Source of the DNA: Halichoerus grypus
Taxonomy: Eukaryota; Chordata; Mammalia; Carnivora; Phocidae
Assembly (NCBI RefSeq): GCF_964656455.1
Contig: NC_135717.1
Coordinates: 2,046,001-2,110,000 of the forward strand
Direction of reading: 5' to 3'
DNA: 64,000 nucleotides
Below, piece after piece: positions 34,389-47,372 of the stretch. The position numbers and the translations under genes are program-made. Below the pieces are notes generated by a model that made no database searches, was not told the DNA's origin, and saw only the letters and a list, made by a program, of their open reading frames with translations. The stretch's first letter is position 1. Every line of letters starts with the position of its first letter.

Positions 34389-36849
34389 CTGTCACAGAGG
34401 AAAAACACGCACGACTCAGTCTTGGTGGAGAACCCTGATTTGGCCACTCGGAGATGATAACAGAATCACATGAGTGTTGTTTCCCCCTACTGTATAAATG
34501 GGAAGGCAAAGAGACTAAGAGCATACAGGCATTTTTAAAAATTAAAAACACAGTTGAAAACATTTTTAAATGCAGTTTCTCTAGAATTCAAATTCAGACT
34601 GTGTTTCCAAAGCACCCCGGCTGAGTCTGGTGACGGGCAGGGCGCTGGCCCCTCTGGCCGGGCTAACCCTTCCTTTCCAGACACGCACACTGGCCCGCTC
34701 CAGAGCCAGAAGCTTACGTGAGGGCCCTGTGAGCAGGCCTGCTTGGACAAAGGTGGCCCAGGGCACTGTGGGTGTGGTCTCTAGAGAGGGCAAATCTTCA
34801 ACGACAGGCCTGAGACCACACGCTTTCCAGTTTCCGGAAACGGGGCCAACATCCCACTGCTGCCCCCCACGTCTGTTCGAGGCTGTGATTCGCAGCCTCG
34901 AACGAGAACCTTCAGTCTGGATTCCTGCGGTGGAACAGCGAACCCCTCACAGCCTGGACGTTCTCTGCCCTGAACGCCCATACAGAGACCGTTCTCCAGC
35001 GAACGTGCACCTTATGGTCACCTTGGGCCCCGTTTCAGGAGAAGCGTTTAGAGGGTGTTCAAACACTGAAGGCAGCGGGACAGAGGACGGGGTGAGCGCA
35101 TAGCTGCGATTTTCCCTCAAGCAGCAGAAGGCAGACGAGTCACGGCGCCCCGCGCACACGGAGGACGCGGCTTCCCACAGGCACCACCGGACGGCGCTCG
35201 GCTCGGGCTCCCTCACGTGGACCCGGGGACAGTCCCGCCAGGGAAGCCCACGTCTGCCTGCGTTCACACAGAAGCGTGCAGGCGGCAGGCTGACGCCCAA
35301 ACCATCACGGAGGACACACCATCGGAAAGGTGCGGGATTATGGCTCGAGCCTATGACTTTATATAAAACAGTAAAGGAAACAGATGAAAATGACAGGAGC
35401 AGCGCCCTGACCCCTGGAGTTCTGCCCCAGTCAGCCTCCAACAGGCCCCAAGGAAGACAGTAAGGACTCAATTTGCTTCAGTGGGAGTCAGCTGTCCCGT
35501 TTTACGTCCCTCCAGCCTTTTGGAGGATTGACAAGACAGCAGTTTTAAGGGGGACAGAAACACGCATCACACACACTCTAGCACAGAGGATTCGCACACG
35601 CAGTTCTCCTGAACGTCAGGGTGCGGTGGGCGCAGTCTGCTCTCTGCTCTAGGGACACACAGGCAGGAGGGATGGCACCTGGGGCTCCAGGACGGACACC
35701 CCACTCCCTGGCACCCCGCCTCTGCCATCTGCCAGCCGCGCCCTTCGGTGTCTGTCCCCTTCTGACACCAGCTTGGGTGTGGGGACAGCCATCTCCACAG
35801 GGTGAGGCAGCTGGTCCAAGAAGGGGCCACAGAGAAACCCACCCGATCCGTGACTTCCCCCACAACCACGTCTCTCTCAGCCCCCCTGCCCCCCACTCAG
35901 GGACTCTGGAGGTGCAAGGAGGGCCGGTGGATGCCAGCGGGGTCTGCACACCGGGAGGCCAGCTGGTGGCGGCCCCTCACAGCCCAGGCCACCCTGGGTC
36001 ACTCTGAGGCATGCGGTGGCACCGGGCGAAAAGAAACCGGGGTTTGGTGTGGTTGGGCATAAAGTCACGGCCACGCCGATGCCCTGGCCAACGTCCCGTC
36101 ACCACGGCCTGACAACTGTCCTGGGGAAACACTGACACATGCGTGCTCACCCCAACGGTGAAGGTGTGAAAGGAAAAGTGCCCCAGAGGACACAATGAAG
36201 GATGAGCTAAGTATAAAGTACTAAAAAAGCGAGAAAGCTGTATGTCCCAGTTTGAATGGAAAGATCCCTAGTGAGCTTGAAGCCAGGGTCACCCCACCTG
36301 CGCTCCAAATGTTAGCATCCTTTCACTCCTTCAGAGGTACAAGATTTATCCGGGGCTGCCACCACCTGCATGCTTGGGGGGGGTGCACGAGGAGGGGGAA
36401 CCCAGTTTCATGCCAGGCCTGCCTCTTCTCGGCACTAACTTGTGGGTCCCTGCGGCAGCTGCCCTGGGGCTGTCCGGACACAGAGCTCCCCCATCAAGGC
36501 AAGGAGGGAAGAGAATCAGCTCGTTCGGACCAGCAAGGAGTCATTGAGCTCCACACTCCGTGGCCCCGCCAGGCTGAGTGGGAACCATGGTTTGGATGCT
36601 GTGGTTTACCGTCAGGGACTGAGGGGTACGCCATCAGATTCGACATGCAGCCTACAGAACGATCATTTGCACGGGCTTCACGATTCCCAGAGCACCAGTT
36701 CCTTAAAACGTCCAGGTTTAAATTCTGACAGATTTCCAACACTGGGGGAAGGAGTCATGTCTTGGGAGAAGTGGCAAGTGGCAGGAACTAAGGGGCCACC
36801 ACAGCATGAACCCCGTAGCACCCGCTGCACACTGTGCCACCCGCCCCCA

Positions 36850-37085
36850 TCATGTGCTGAAACCTAGCCCCCAGGGCCATGGCATCGCGGCTTTGCAGGG
36901 TGGAGCCCCCATGAACAGGGTCAGCGCCCTAATAAAAGAGACCCCAGCGCTCTGGCCCCTGCTTCCTGTCTCGTGAGGACACAGCAAGAAGACACCATCC
37001 ATGAACCAGGAGGGGGCTCTCACCACACCCCGAGTCTGCGGGCACCTTGACCTTGGGCTTTCCAGCTTCCAGAATATTTCTCAAA
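36850..37085 (+). mobile_element. MaLR-type LTR remnant, plus
   Basis: The order of caggg-tggagcccccatgaa, cctaataaaagagacccc, gtgaggacacagcaagaag, atgaaccaggagggggctc and ccttgaccttgggctttcc is the usual layout of old MaLR (MLT/MST-like) LTRs. No internal region is present. Confidence 0.55.
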
Positions 37086-37876
37086 ATCACAGGTTAGGTA
37101 TGTTTATCAGCAGACCAAACGGACAAAGATGGCACCTTTACAAAAAGAGGATCACGTGTGGCCAAAAAGTCCCCGGGTCCTCTTGATGGCCACTGCAGTC
37201 TCATGGTCTAACGAGAAAGAGTACACGAGAAATGGGCTTTTTATAACCCTCCTTGGTCGGAAAATCTAAGTCACTTCTTTAATAACACCATGGATCCATG
37301 GAGTAGACAAAAGTTTGTTAGGATGTGCTCAGAGGCTACTAGGCACAGGCTTGACATCAGACTGCTTTCCTGACCCAATTCCCAGCAAAATGTGCATTTT
37401 TATTACCAGCAGTGGGACGAGTCTGGGGGGTGCTGGTGGTGGAGAAGGGGGGCTGATCAGTTTCAAGCAGCAGCGGGTCTTTTTGGGGTGCTTGCAATTG
37501 TGCCACAGATGGGCAAATGTGGCTGGAAGACAGTGGGCAGGGCCTGGACATATCACACCCATAAAGAGAATGAGCTTTTTGGCAAATGGACTCTATTCTT
37601 CATGACATCTTCCCTGGGAGCACCCATCACCCACACCTGCTGCAGACTAATCACATAGCGGGCTCGCTGCTGCTTTGAAGCTTCTGTCCCCATCACCAGA
37701 CACACCCCTGCACACCCGTCGGTCCGTGTGCTGGCGGTCCCTGCATTATGAACCAGCCCCGTCAGTGGACATCGGCTGACCTTGTACACTTCATCCAGCT
37801 AATTCAAGACCGTGAGTGAACAGACTCGGCTCTTTCAACACCGCATAAGACCAGGCCGTCAAGATCAGTATTCCAG

Positions 37877-38069
37877 GGGCACCTGGGTGGCTCAGTCGTT
37901 GAGCGTCTGCCTTTGGCTCAGGTCATGACCCCAGGGTCCTGGGATCGAGCCCCGCATCGGGCTCCCTGCTCAGCGGGAAGCCTGCTTCTCCCTCTCCCAC
38001 TCCCCCTGCTTGTGTTCCTTCTTTGTATCTCTGTCGAATAAATAAAAATAAAATCTTAAAAAAAAAAAG
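37877..38069 (+). mobile_element. SINEC (CAN-SINE), plus
   Basis: The head is gggcacctgggtggctcag and the body ends aataaaaataaaatctt plus A-tail. Flanking gatcagtattccag and gatcaatactccag form a 14-bp duplication with two mismatches. Confidence 0.96.
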
Positions 38070-38679
38070 GATCAATACTCCAGGTTGACTGGTCACACCC
38101 GTTTTCCTGCCGGCGATGAGACCCATTCTCCCACACCCTCGGTTCAGTTCCTAGTACTTCCTGCCAGTGCCGCGGGCTGAGGGGTGCGCAGGGACGGCGG
38201 TTACAAAGAGAAAGAGGAATCTGCACTTGGGGCCGGTGCCTTTTCAGTTTGGAATCCTATCTCTGCACACATGAGCTGTTCCTATAGTTCCTGGACCCAG
38301 TGAGGTTGATTTTGGTATTCTAAAATGGGGTCAGTCACATGGGACGGAGACACGGGGCTTGTCAATGGTGAGCTAGAGGACTCGGAAGTTTACTTCACTC
38401 GTTTAAACATATTACGAAGACAAATTTTAAAACTGCTGTATATTAGAAACAACAACAAAGTATTCCAAAGGTCAGATTTTCATTTTTATTACTTACAAAT
38501 ATCATATTTAAGACATAACTTTGGCTTTATAGAGATGCGAACCAAACAATGTTTGAATAGAGAACTACAAATACTTAAAAAAAAATTATCTAACTCCCCA
38601 CAGGAAACCTTTCACTTGAATTCAGGCTTTGCCAAAACCTATGACATTTTACTGGGGTCTTGTGAGAGTAAATGATATC

Positions 38680-39215
38680 AGAGCTGTGAAAGTATTCTGG
38701 AAAAAGATACAGCATCATATTAATATACATCACAGAAATAGAGATTCTCAAATTTTAATCTGGGTGCCTATAAATTGTTGCTAATTTGCAATCCTAAAAT
38801 ATTAGGTACAAGATTCGCTGTAGCACCTCTAGAATATCAAAAGCCTGGGAAGAACCCACGTGTCCACAGACAGAAGGAAGGCTGGCTGGACAAAGCACGT
38901 TATCTTCACGCAGGGTGTCGGATGCAGCCGTGGGGAGCGGATGGTTGACACACGGCTGTGTGAAAGAAGCAAGGGGCACAACAAAGTCTCCTTATGTGTA
39001 AGAATTGGTGGGGAAATTAAAGCAGTTGCTATCTGCGTATTTTTAAGAAAGGAGACACAGAAAGATAAACCAGCAACAGATAAAAATGATGAGGTACAGG
39101 GAAGAGGAGGACAGGGGAGGAGACACAAGGGCAGAAGCTAGATGTCTCAGAATGCATTTTGCCTTTGGAACCATGCAGATATCTTGCATAATTAAAAACA
39201 AAATTTATTTAAAAT
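38680..39215 (+). mobile_element. probable decayed LINE remnant, plus
   Basis: The text cacgtgtccacagacagaagg, gtgtgaaagaagcaagg and gcctttggaaccatgcag loosely matches the 3' end of old LINEs. Confidence is low. Confidence 0.35.
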
Positions 39216-39514
39216 ATCAACCCCTCAAAATGGAAACCAAACTACAGCAAGTGAACCTAACAGCGTGTCAAGTGGGGGCAGAGCCCAGGACACTGGTGGC
39301 CTAGCACTTCTGCCCCCGAACGTGCAGGTGTGGAAGAAGCTGGCCCGAGGCTGGCTCACGCTGGCGGTCCTTGTCTTATGGGATGTCCCCGTGCTTGTGA
39401 AGTCCCCCACCCCAGTTCCCGGGGACAGCTGCTCCTTCCCATCTGTGATTAAGACCCCAGGAAAAGGTCCACCGTGAGCGCTTTAAAGTGCCAGGGCCCT
39501 CTCATCCGGGATTT

Positions 39515-40270
39515 CTCTTTTTCTTCAACTGAGGTCAAATTCACATAACATAAAATTAACCATTTAAAGGCGTGTGTGTATAGGGCGCCTGGCTGGCTCA
39601 GTCAGTGGAGCGTGCGACTCTTGATCTCGGGGTTGTGGGTTCGAGCCCCACACTGGGTGTAGAGATTACTGAAATCAATAAAACATAAAAAAACAAAATC
39701 CTGAAAAGCAAGTGTCTATAACACAGTGGCATGTAGCATCTTTGGGGTGATGTGCAACCGTCAGCTCTACCTCGTTTGAAGACGCTGTTGTCACCCCCGA
39801 AGGCAGCAGGTACTCCCCCGTTCTGCTTGGCATCGCGCGCTCACGGTTCACCCATGTCATAGCAGCTGTGGGTGCCCTCCGTTCTCTAGCTGAACACCCC
39901 TGCATGGGCGCACCATCCAGTGTTCACCCACTGCTCAGTGGACGGGCATCTGGACGGCCTCCAGCCCTTGGCTACTGCTAGGAACATTCACGCAGAAGTT
40001 TTCATTTGAACACCTGTTTTCAATCCTTTTGGGCATATATTCCACCTAGTAGTGGAATTTCTGGGTCATACGGCAATTCTAGGTTTAATTTTTTGAGGAA
40101 CCACCACCGTGTTCCACAGCGACCACCCCTGTTTGCATCTACACCAGCAAAGGCAAGAAGGCTTCCCATCCCCACCGGCCCTCGCTAGCCTGCGACCACA
40201 CTGGTGTATGTGAAGTGGCGTCTCACTGGGATCCTGTCTGGTTCCAGGCGGTGCTGTCTGTACATGAGGA
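39515..40270 (-). mobile_element. L1 remnant, minus, split by a SINE
   Basis: Antisense L1 hallmarks include aaattcacataacataaaatt, gggcatatattccacctag, ggaatttctgggtcatac and gaggaaccaccaccgtg. The nested SINEC is at 39583-39711. Confidence 0.85.
39583..39711 (+). mobile_element. short SINEC, plus, inside an L1 remnant
   Basis: The head is gggcgcctggctggctcag, with the short-form middle (gttcgagccccacactgggt) and an irregular A-rich tail. Flanks gtgtgtata (39574-39582) and gtgtctata (39712-39720) look like a short duplication. It splits an L1 copy in minus orientation. Confidence 0.88.
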
Positions 40271-40689
40271 ACTGTGCGGGTGTGTGAAGAGCTGCTGGGC
40301 TCCTCCCTGAGACAGCTCCGCAAGGTTAGTAGTAAGAATTACAGACTCAGCCTTGACAGCCACAGAGTTAGATTCTCCATTTCTATCATAGGGACCGCCA
40401 CAGAAAATGAGCTAGAAAGAAATTCCAGACCATGATTTTAGACTTTCTCTTCCTCCAGATAAGAAAGCACCGACATCAGAGGGTGAGGGAGGCTGGGAGT
40501 AGGGGTGGGAAGGGAGAGGGCTGAGCAAGTTCCTAAAGGTTTCCACTGCAGAATCCCACCTTTTTGATCCCACACGTAAAGAACCTCCAAGTTGTCACTC
40601 CAGTCCTCACAACAAGACAAAAGCTGAAGAAGCTGAATGGAAACCAACAACCTTTCTTAGATCCGTCCCCGATTTGATGTTACAGGGCA

Positions 40690-41420
40690 AACCACTGCCC
40701 CCCACCTTGGAGAGGCAGGTGAATACAGAGACTTACAGCTTACCGGGGATGGAAGACGCGGCTGGAGCCAGCAACTGATACATTATGCCTGACTTTCACC
40801 AGAAAATGACAGTGCCCGCTAAAAGGCAAAAATCACAGCCTGAAGAGATGAAGCAAGCATTGGAGCCAGACTCTGATATGGCAGAGGTTTTGGAATTAAC
40901 AGACTAGGAATTTAAAATAATTATGATTTATATGCTAAGGATTCTAGTGGAAAAAGTGCACAACATGCAAGAACAGATGGGAAATGCAAGCAGGGAGAGG
41001 GAAACTCCATGAAGCACATGGAAATAGTACTAGAAACCAAGAAGAAATCACAAAGTACATTAGAAAATATTTGGGGGGGGGCCCTGGGTGGCTCAGTAGG
41101 TTAAGTGTCTGACTTCGGCTCAGATCATGATCTCAGGGTCCTGTGATAGGGCCCTGCATCGGGCTCTGTGCTCAGCGGGGAGTCTACTTGAGGATTCTCT
41201 CTCTCCCTTTGTCCATACCCCTGTGTTCTCTCAAATAAACAAATAAAATCTTAAAAAAAATACTTTCAGATGTAGTTAATGTATTATTTAGGGGAGAAAT
41301 CTGTACCTCTAAATTTAGTGATGTATGAAGTGCTGAATCACTACACTGTACACCTGAAATTAATATAAAACTGTATGTTAACTATACTGCAATTAAAATA
41401 AAAAATATTTATATTAGAAA
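40690..41420 (+). mobile_element. L1-type remnants, plus, split by a SINE
   Basis: The phrases gaatttaaaataattatgat and caacatgcaagaacagatgg resemble the ORF1 region of old L1. After the SINE at 41073-41260 comes a 3'-tail-like segment (ctacactgtacacctgaaat ... attaaaataaa). These may be two elements. Confidence 0.6.
41073..41260 (+). mobile_element. SINEC, plus, diverged
   Basis: The head is degraded (ggggggccctgggtggctcag), the body is recognisable to caaataaacaaataaaatctt, and the A-tail is short. No clear target-site duplication is seen. Confidence 0.9.
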
Positions 41421-41499
41421 AGAAAAACGATCCAAAATCATTTAAGTTTCTTTCTCAAAAAGCCTAAAAAGGAAGAGCAAAGAAAACCCAAGGGGAGTA

Positions 41500-42085
41500 G
41501 AAGGAAGGAAATAAAAAAGACCACATATCACTGAAATAGGAAATGGATGCACAATGAAAAAAATTAACGGGGCCAAAAGTTGGCTCTTCAAAAAGGCCAA
41601 CAAAATGTGTACTGTCCTAGCCAGTAAGGACGAGGGCATCACTGGCACCGGCAACGAAAGAGGAGCTACTCTACAGACCCTACAGACGTCACAGAGAGAT
41701 GAAGAGAACAGTATGATAACTTCATGCCAACAAACTGGGTTTCTTCGATGAAATGGACAAAACTCTTTAAAGATTTCAATTTACCAACAGTGAAACCTGA
41801 ACAGACCTATGTTTACTTTTAAAAAACATGAATGTTAAAACAAAACATGAATTTGTTATAAAAAATGTTCCCCAAAAGAAAACCCGAGGCCCATGGTTTC
41901 ATTGGTGAATTCTATCAAACACTCAAAAAGAGGTAACACTCATCTTATGCAAACTTAAAGAAAACCAAAGAGGAAGAATACTTGCTAATGTCCTTTATGA
42001 GGGCAGCACAACCCCGATACTAGAACTGACAAGCTTTACCAAAAAGCAAAACTAAAGACCAAAGCCTTCTTGTACAGACACAGTA
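41500..42085 (+). mobile_element. L1 ORF2 fragment, plus
   Basis: Sense L1 ORF2 text is recognisable (gccaaaagttggctcttc, gaaagaggagctactctac, tcattggtgaattctatca), but with stops in every frame. It is a dead fragment. Confidence 0.8.
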
Positions 42086-42119
42086 TTCTTCACAAAACCT
42101 CAGCAAGTTGTGGTACTGC

Positions 42120-42900
42120 GATTTATGGTAAGAAATGTGTATTTGGTCTTCATCCCCTGGCAGGCAGAGCTCCTAAAAGCCTTGGGATTTTCCTAAATGA
42201 TAAAGAGATAAAGGTATCTTTTATAATTCATAACAAACCCCTTTCAACCTCACCTGTGTTTACGTTAATGAGGCGACTTTTGGAAAGCTCTCAAGGATAG
42301 GGGCTGGTGCCCAGAGGAACCAACCCTGATTAGAAGGTTGGAACTTTCAGCCCCACCCCTGACCACTGGGGAGGGGTGAGAGGCTGGAAGTTGAATCAAT
42401 CACCAATGGCCAGTGATTAATCAATCATGCCTATGTAATGAAGCCTCCATAAAAATCCCTAAACTAGGGGCGCCTGGGTGGCTCAGTCGTTAAGCATCTG
42501 CCTTCGGCTCAGGTCATGATCCCAGAGTCCTGGGATCGAGCCCCACATCGGGCTCCCTGCTCCGCGGGAAGCCTGCTTCTCCCTCTCCCACTCCCCTGCT
42601 TGTGTTCCTGCTCTCGCTGTGTCTCTCTCTGTCATATAAATAAATAAATAAAATCTTAAAAAAAAAAAATCCCTAAACTATAGGATTTGGAGAGCTTCTA
42701 GGTTGCTCAACAAAAATGTCTCCATTTTTGGGGGGTGGTGCACCCCAAACTCCACAAGGACAAAAGCTCCTGTGTTCAGGACCCTTCTGGAATGGCACTG
42801 CCCTGTGTATCTCTTTGTCCAGCTGTTCATTTGTATTCTTTAATATCCTTTGTAATGAACAGGTAATCTGTTAAGTAAGCAACTGGAATATAAAATTTGA
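42120..42900 (+). mobile_element. LTR-like remnant split by a SINE
   Basis: The block aatgaagcctccataaaaat, followed after the SINE by gagagcttctaggttgctc and a tail around taatatcctttgtaatgaac, matches a common mammalian LTR-type repeat. I cannot assign the family. It is noncoding. Confidence 0.45.
42467..42664 (+). mobile_element. SINEC, plus, near-intact
   Basis: A full-length element from ggggcgcctgggtgg to aaataaataaataaaatctt plus A-tail. The 16-bp duplication aaaaatccctaaacta is perfect at 42451-42466 and 42665-42680, indicating a fairly recent insertion. It splits an LTR-like remnant. Confidence 0.97.
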
Positions 42901-42949
42901 AAAAAAGCAATTCCACTTAGCACTAAGGAACACAATATATTTAGGAATA

Positions 42950-45000
42950 GTTTTTTTTGTTTTGTTTTGCTACAGATTTTGTAGTTTGACATAATTATAG
43001 ATGCATAGAAAGTTGTAAAGATAGTAGAGATCTGTGTACATCACCCCACTGCCCTCGATGATTACATCTCATGTTAGCACAGTACCATATCAAAACCAGG
43101 GGACTGACGTGGGTACAATGTGTGTGTTCAGTTCTACGCACTTCATCACATCTGTAAATTTGTTTAACTACCGTCCCTTCCACAACTGAGAGAGAGACGT
43201 GATCTGTGAGCACAGAGATCTCCCCCCAGACACCCCTACAGTCACCCACCCTCCTTCCTGCCATCCCTAACCCCTGGCAGCCGCTAACCTCACTGCCACT
43301 CTTTGGTCAGTCACTGATCCGACTGCTGTCTGTGTAGTTTCACCTTTTCTAGAATGTACCTTAAATGGAATCATACGGCAAGTGACCTTTTGAAACTGGC
43401 TTTTTCAGTCAGCAGAAATGCCTTGAGATCCAACCAGTTGTGTGTATCAACAGTTTGTTCCTTTTTACTGCTGAGTAGTCTCCAGTGACGGGGATGCACT
43501 GTGGCTTCTTCCACCACTCACCCATTTGGAGACCCTGTGGCTGTGGCTATTACAAGTAAAGCTGCCGTCAACAGTCACGTACGGGTGCTGTGTGGACACA
43601 GTTTCCATTTCTCTGGGATAAGTGCTTAGGAGATGGCCGGGTCACATAGTTAAGTACATATTTAGGGTTTAGAAGAAACTCCCAGGCTGTCAGCCGGGAC
43701 GGCTGTGCCATTTTACATTCCCGCCAGCAACGTGGGAGAGACCTGGTTTCTCCGCATCCTCACCACCTTTGCTTGCTATGGCTATGTTGCTTTTCTGACT
43801 TCTATTATGTATCTCAGCATGGTTTTGCATTTCCCCTAGTCTGCAATGACCCAGTGGCTGGTGATGCTGAGCATCTTTCCACGTGCTTATTTGCCATGTG
43901 CACATCCTCTTGGGGGAGATCTCTTGATATCTTTTGCCCACTTTCTAGTTCGATTGTTTCATTATTGCTGAGTTTCAAGAATTCTTTATGTATTCTAGAG
44001 AAGGGTCCTTGGTTGGATGTGTGGTTGGCAAATATTTTCTGTCTGTAGCCTTTTAAGGGGGTCTTTTTGCAGAGCAAAAGTTGTCATTTTGAGAAAATCA
44101 AAATTGACTTTTTTTCAAAAATGATTTTTTTTCTCTTATGGGTTTTGCATTCGGGGTCATATCTAAGAATACTTCACCCAGCCTCAGGTCCCAGAGTTGC
44201 TACTATGTTCTCAAAACTTTCTATTTTATGTTTAAGTGTATGCTCCAGTCTATGTCGCGCCTAAGATCATGAGATTTAGTCATGGCTCTTTTCCTTTCTT
44301 CTTTGGTCTATGGATACCCATCTGCTCCAGCGCCACACGTGAGGCCAGCCTGCCTTTGTCGGACTGCTTCTGCACCTGTGCCAAAATCGGTGGGCGTACT
44401 TGGCGTGGCGCTAGCTTTGGGTCTGTTCTGCTGACCCATGTGCCCCTTTCTCCGCCAATACCACCGTGGGGATTACCACATACCACTAGGCTTGTGCCTC
44501 TCCATACAAATTTTGGAATAATCATATTTATATTTACAGACGGTCTGGCTGAGATTTTAGTAGGAACAGAAATCTGTATATGAATGTGGGGAGAATGGAC
44601 ACTGTCCCTCTGGTGAGTCTCCTAATCCAGGAGCATGATCCGTCTTCTCCATCTGTTCAGATCTTCTGTTTCTTTAATGAGTATCCTGTCATTTTTAATC
44701 CTACAAGTCCTGTACGTTTTTGCTAAATTTCCATCAGAGTATTTCCCCTTTTTTTGAACACTTGTTAATGGTATTGGCGTTTTAAATTTACGTTTCCATG
44801 TGCTCGTTGCTAGCATACAGAAATAACGTTCACTTTTTACATGTATCCCGTAGCCTTGCTGAATTGACTTAACTAGTTCTGTGACTTTTTGGGTGGTTCC
44901 TTGGCATTTTCTATATCATCTGCCAACAGGAACTTTTTGGATATGTGTGCCCCAGGTTTCCTTTCTTATATTTGCTGCCTTATTGCAGTAGCTAAAATGG
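42950..45000 (-). mobile_element. L1 remnant, minus, about 2 kb
   Basis: Antisense L1 runs from the 3' UTR into ORF2. Markers are atggaatcatacggcaagtg, cattttacattcccgccagc, tgctgagcatctttccacg, ttctttatgtattctagag and catcatctgccaac-like text near 44.92 kb. It is heavily decayed, with no open ORF2. Confidence 0.85.
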
Positions 45001-45029
45001 ATTTTTAAAAAAAGGTTAAAAACCTCTTC

Positions 45030-45660
45030 TTTTGGAAACTGTAGAACATTGGCGCAAAAAATTCAAGACCTAAGTAACTGGAGAGATGTGCCATGTTCAT
45101 GAATTTCAGAAGCCTCAATATTGTTAAGATGCCAGTTCTCCTCAAATTGATCTAGAGACTCGGTACAATGCCAATTAAAATCCTAGCAGGTTTTTTTTTT
45201 TTTTTTGGCAGAAAATGACAAGCTCATTTTAAAAACATATTTCTAAAAAGTGACCTAGAGTAACTTAATTTTATGAAAGGGAAAACGTCTTTACAATGCC
45301 TGATTTCAAGACTTTTCTCTGAAGTGGGAGTAAGAGTGGGATTGGTGAAAGGAAAGGCATACAGACAACTGAGCAGAAATGAGAGTCCGGGAACAGGACG
45401 TCCCGCAGATGCCAAGTGGGTTTTGACAGTTGTCAAGGCAACTCGAGTGGGGGAAAGGAACATTGTTTCAAAAAATGGTGCTAGAAAGACCATCTGTATG
45501 GGGCAGAAAAAGGAACACAGATCCTTATCTATATCATACACGAAAATTAACTTAAAATGTGTTCACAGACCTAAATGTAAAAACAATTAAAACTACAGAC
45601 TTAAAAAACAAACAAACAACCACCACATAGGTGAAAATCTCTGCACTGCTGGGTCAGGAA
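45030..45660 (+). mobile_element. L1 ORF2 fragment, plus
   Basis: The sense text agatgtgccatgttcatgaa, caatattgttaagatgcc and aacttaaaatgtgttcacag corresponds to late ORF2. It covers a region also present in the minus-strand copy to its left, so it is a separate insertion in inverted orientation. Confidence 0.75.
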
Positions 45661-46734
45661 AAGATGCCTGTGCTGGCAGAATGTTCAGATGCGCCTCAAC
45701 CACTTGTGCCCATGTACAAGCTCTTTCCCTCGAGCAGGGGCAGAGCCCGTGGAGAGCAGGTGGCAGCACTCCTGGACTGGGCTACTTGGAGCTGAGCCAG
45801 GGAGATGATCCTGGGTGGGCCTGATCTAATCAGGCGAGCCTTTCCCAAGAGGCACCAGGTTGTGAGCGGAGGGGCCCCGTGGCACGGAACCCAGGGCTGC
45901 GCCTGGGAGAGCAGAGCAGCTACCGGCCGACGACACGGAACGGCGCTCTCTGTCACACAGCTGCAAGGAAATGAGTTCTGCCAATGACAGGGGAGCTGGA
46001 AAAGGCCGTCGGTGAGACCACAGCCCCCGGACCCCTTGATCTCAGCCTAGAGACTGCGAGAGCGGACCCAGTGAACTCCAGGCACCAGGACTCCTGACCC
46101 GCATGCACTGGGAGCCCGCGCACCGGTGTGGTGGTTTTACGGGGCTACATCGTAACAATTAGGTACCTGGCAACAGGACTAGGAAAGAAAGGGTCACCTT
46201 CACTTGTATGACCTTAGCTTACCAACAGTGTCTTGGCACTTTGGTACTGAATGCTCGTGGGTGAACGAAGATACGGCTTTTTTTCAAAGCAGCCTTCTTC
46301 TAGTGCTAGCTTAGACATTATTTCCTCAGATAACTCGGTGGATTGCTGACTTGTGTTTGGTGTCTAGGATCGATCTAGAGAAACTTGCCCCCACACTGGA
46401 ATGGCAATAAGGAATGATTTATCCTCCTCCTTATAATGGAGCCGCCTGATTCCAAAGATAGAAGCTCTAAAACCTAGTGAGTGTCTGAAAAATCTCTTGC
46501 TTAGGCATTAGTCATTTGTTAACTCAAAACAAAGGGGATGAGTCAGAATCTCGTTTCTTCAGGTTCTTTATGGAAAGCCCCTGTACTTTTACTGACTTAT
46601 TCAAGTCAAACAAAGGAAACCCCTCCCCCAAACGCAGTATCTCCCAATCTATCACTATTTACCGTATCAGAAATTAGAACCTGACAGAATTTAAAAATAC
46701 AGGAACAGACAAGCGTAAGTCTAGTTAGCCATCA

Positions 46735-46915
46735 AAGTGAGGACACTGTCACATGCCATGTGGTTTCTGGAAAAGTCCACTGGCCACTCCTGAGTGAATG
46801 AGAGTGAAAAAGACACAGGATATCTCAGTATTATTCTGAAAGTTGTATTGGTCTTGAGGAGCCCCTGACAAGGTCTCAGGACCACCAGACCACACTGAGA
46901 ACCACTGCCCTAGAG
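46735..46915 (-). mobile_element. DNA-transposon-like remnant (hAT type), minus
   Basis: On the minus strand the text gcagtggttctcagtgtgg and ggggctcctcaagacc, then a cattcactcaggagtg-type end, resembles old nonautonomous hAT-like repeats. The family is not assigned. Confidence 0.4.
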
Positions 46916-46919
46916 ACCT

Positions 46920-47180
46920 CCGTACGTGCACCAGAATGCTCCCAGCGGCAGGATCATCAAAGCCAAAGCTGGAAAAACCCAAAGTGCGCCCCAAGTTCAA
47001 TGGATACTAACTGGCAGCATCTTCTAGAACAGCACAGGAGAATGAACAAGAGGGAACTATTACCATGAGCATCACCATGATGAATCTCAAAATATTATGG
47101 TGAATGAAAAAACCCAAGTCACAGTAAAATAGTTACACTATTCTTGATTTACATGATGCTTAAAAACTGGCAAAACTAAA
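46920..47180 (+). mobile_element. L1-like 3' remnant, plus
   Basis: The text ccatgatgaatctcaaaat, tgaatgaaaaaacccaagtc and aaaaactggcaaaactaa is decayed sense L1 3'-region sequence. Confidence 0.5.
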
Positions 47181-47204
47181 CCTAACAATAATTACAGTAG
47201 CTTA

Positions 47205-47372
47205 ATACACATAAAGTGCTGACTATGTGCCCGGTGCTGATCTAAGTGCCGGACACATACTAACTCAATCCTCAAAACAATGCTTGTGGAAGGCATTACT
47301 GTTATCCCCATTTTACAGATGATAAAGCTGAGGCACAGAGGGGGGTTAAAACCGGGCAAGTTATAAGGTTCC
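47205..47372 (-). mobile_element. MIR, minus
   Basis: The text ctgactatgtgcccggtgctg, taactcaatcctcaaaac, tatccccattttacagatg and agctgaggcacagagg is a well-preserved reverse MIR. Confidence 0.85.

Noticed and set aside
38325..38675. 116-codon plus-strand frame in an AT-rich stretch
   Set aside because: No domain, no splice context and no similarity I recognise. It is a chance frame in the intron.
42950..45000. Inverted L1 pair as one twin-priming event
   Set aside because: The plus fragment repeats sequence already present in the minus copy, so two insertions explain it better.
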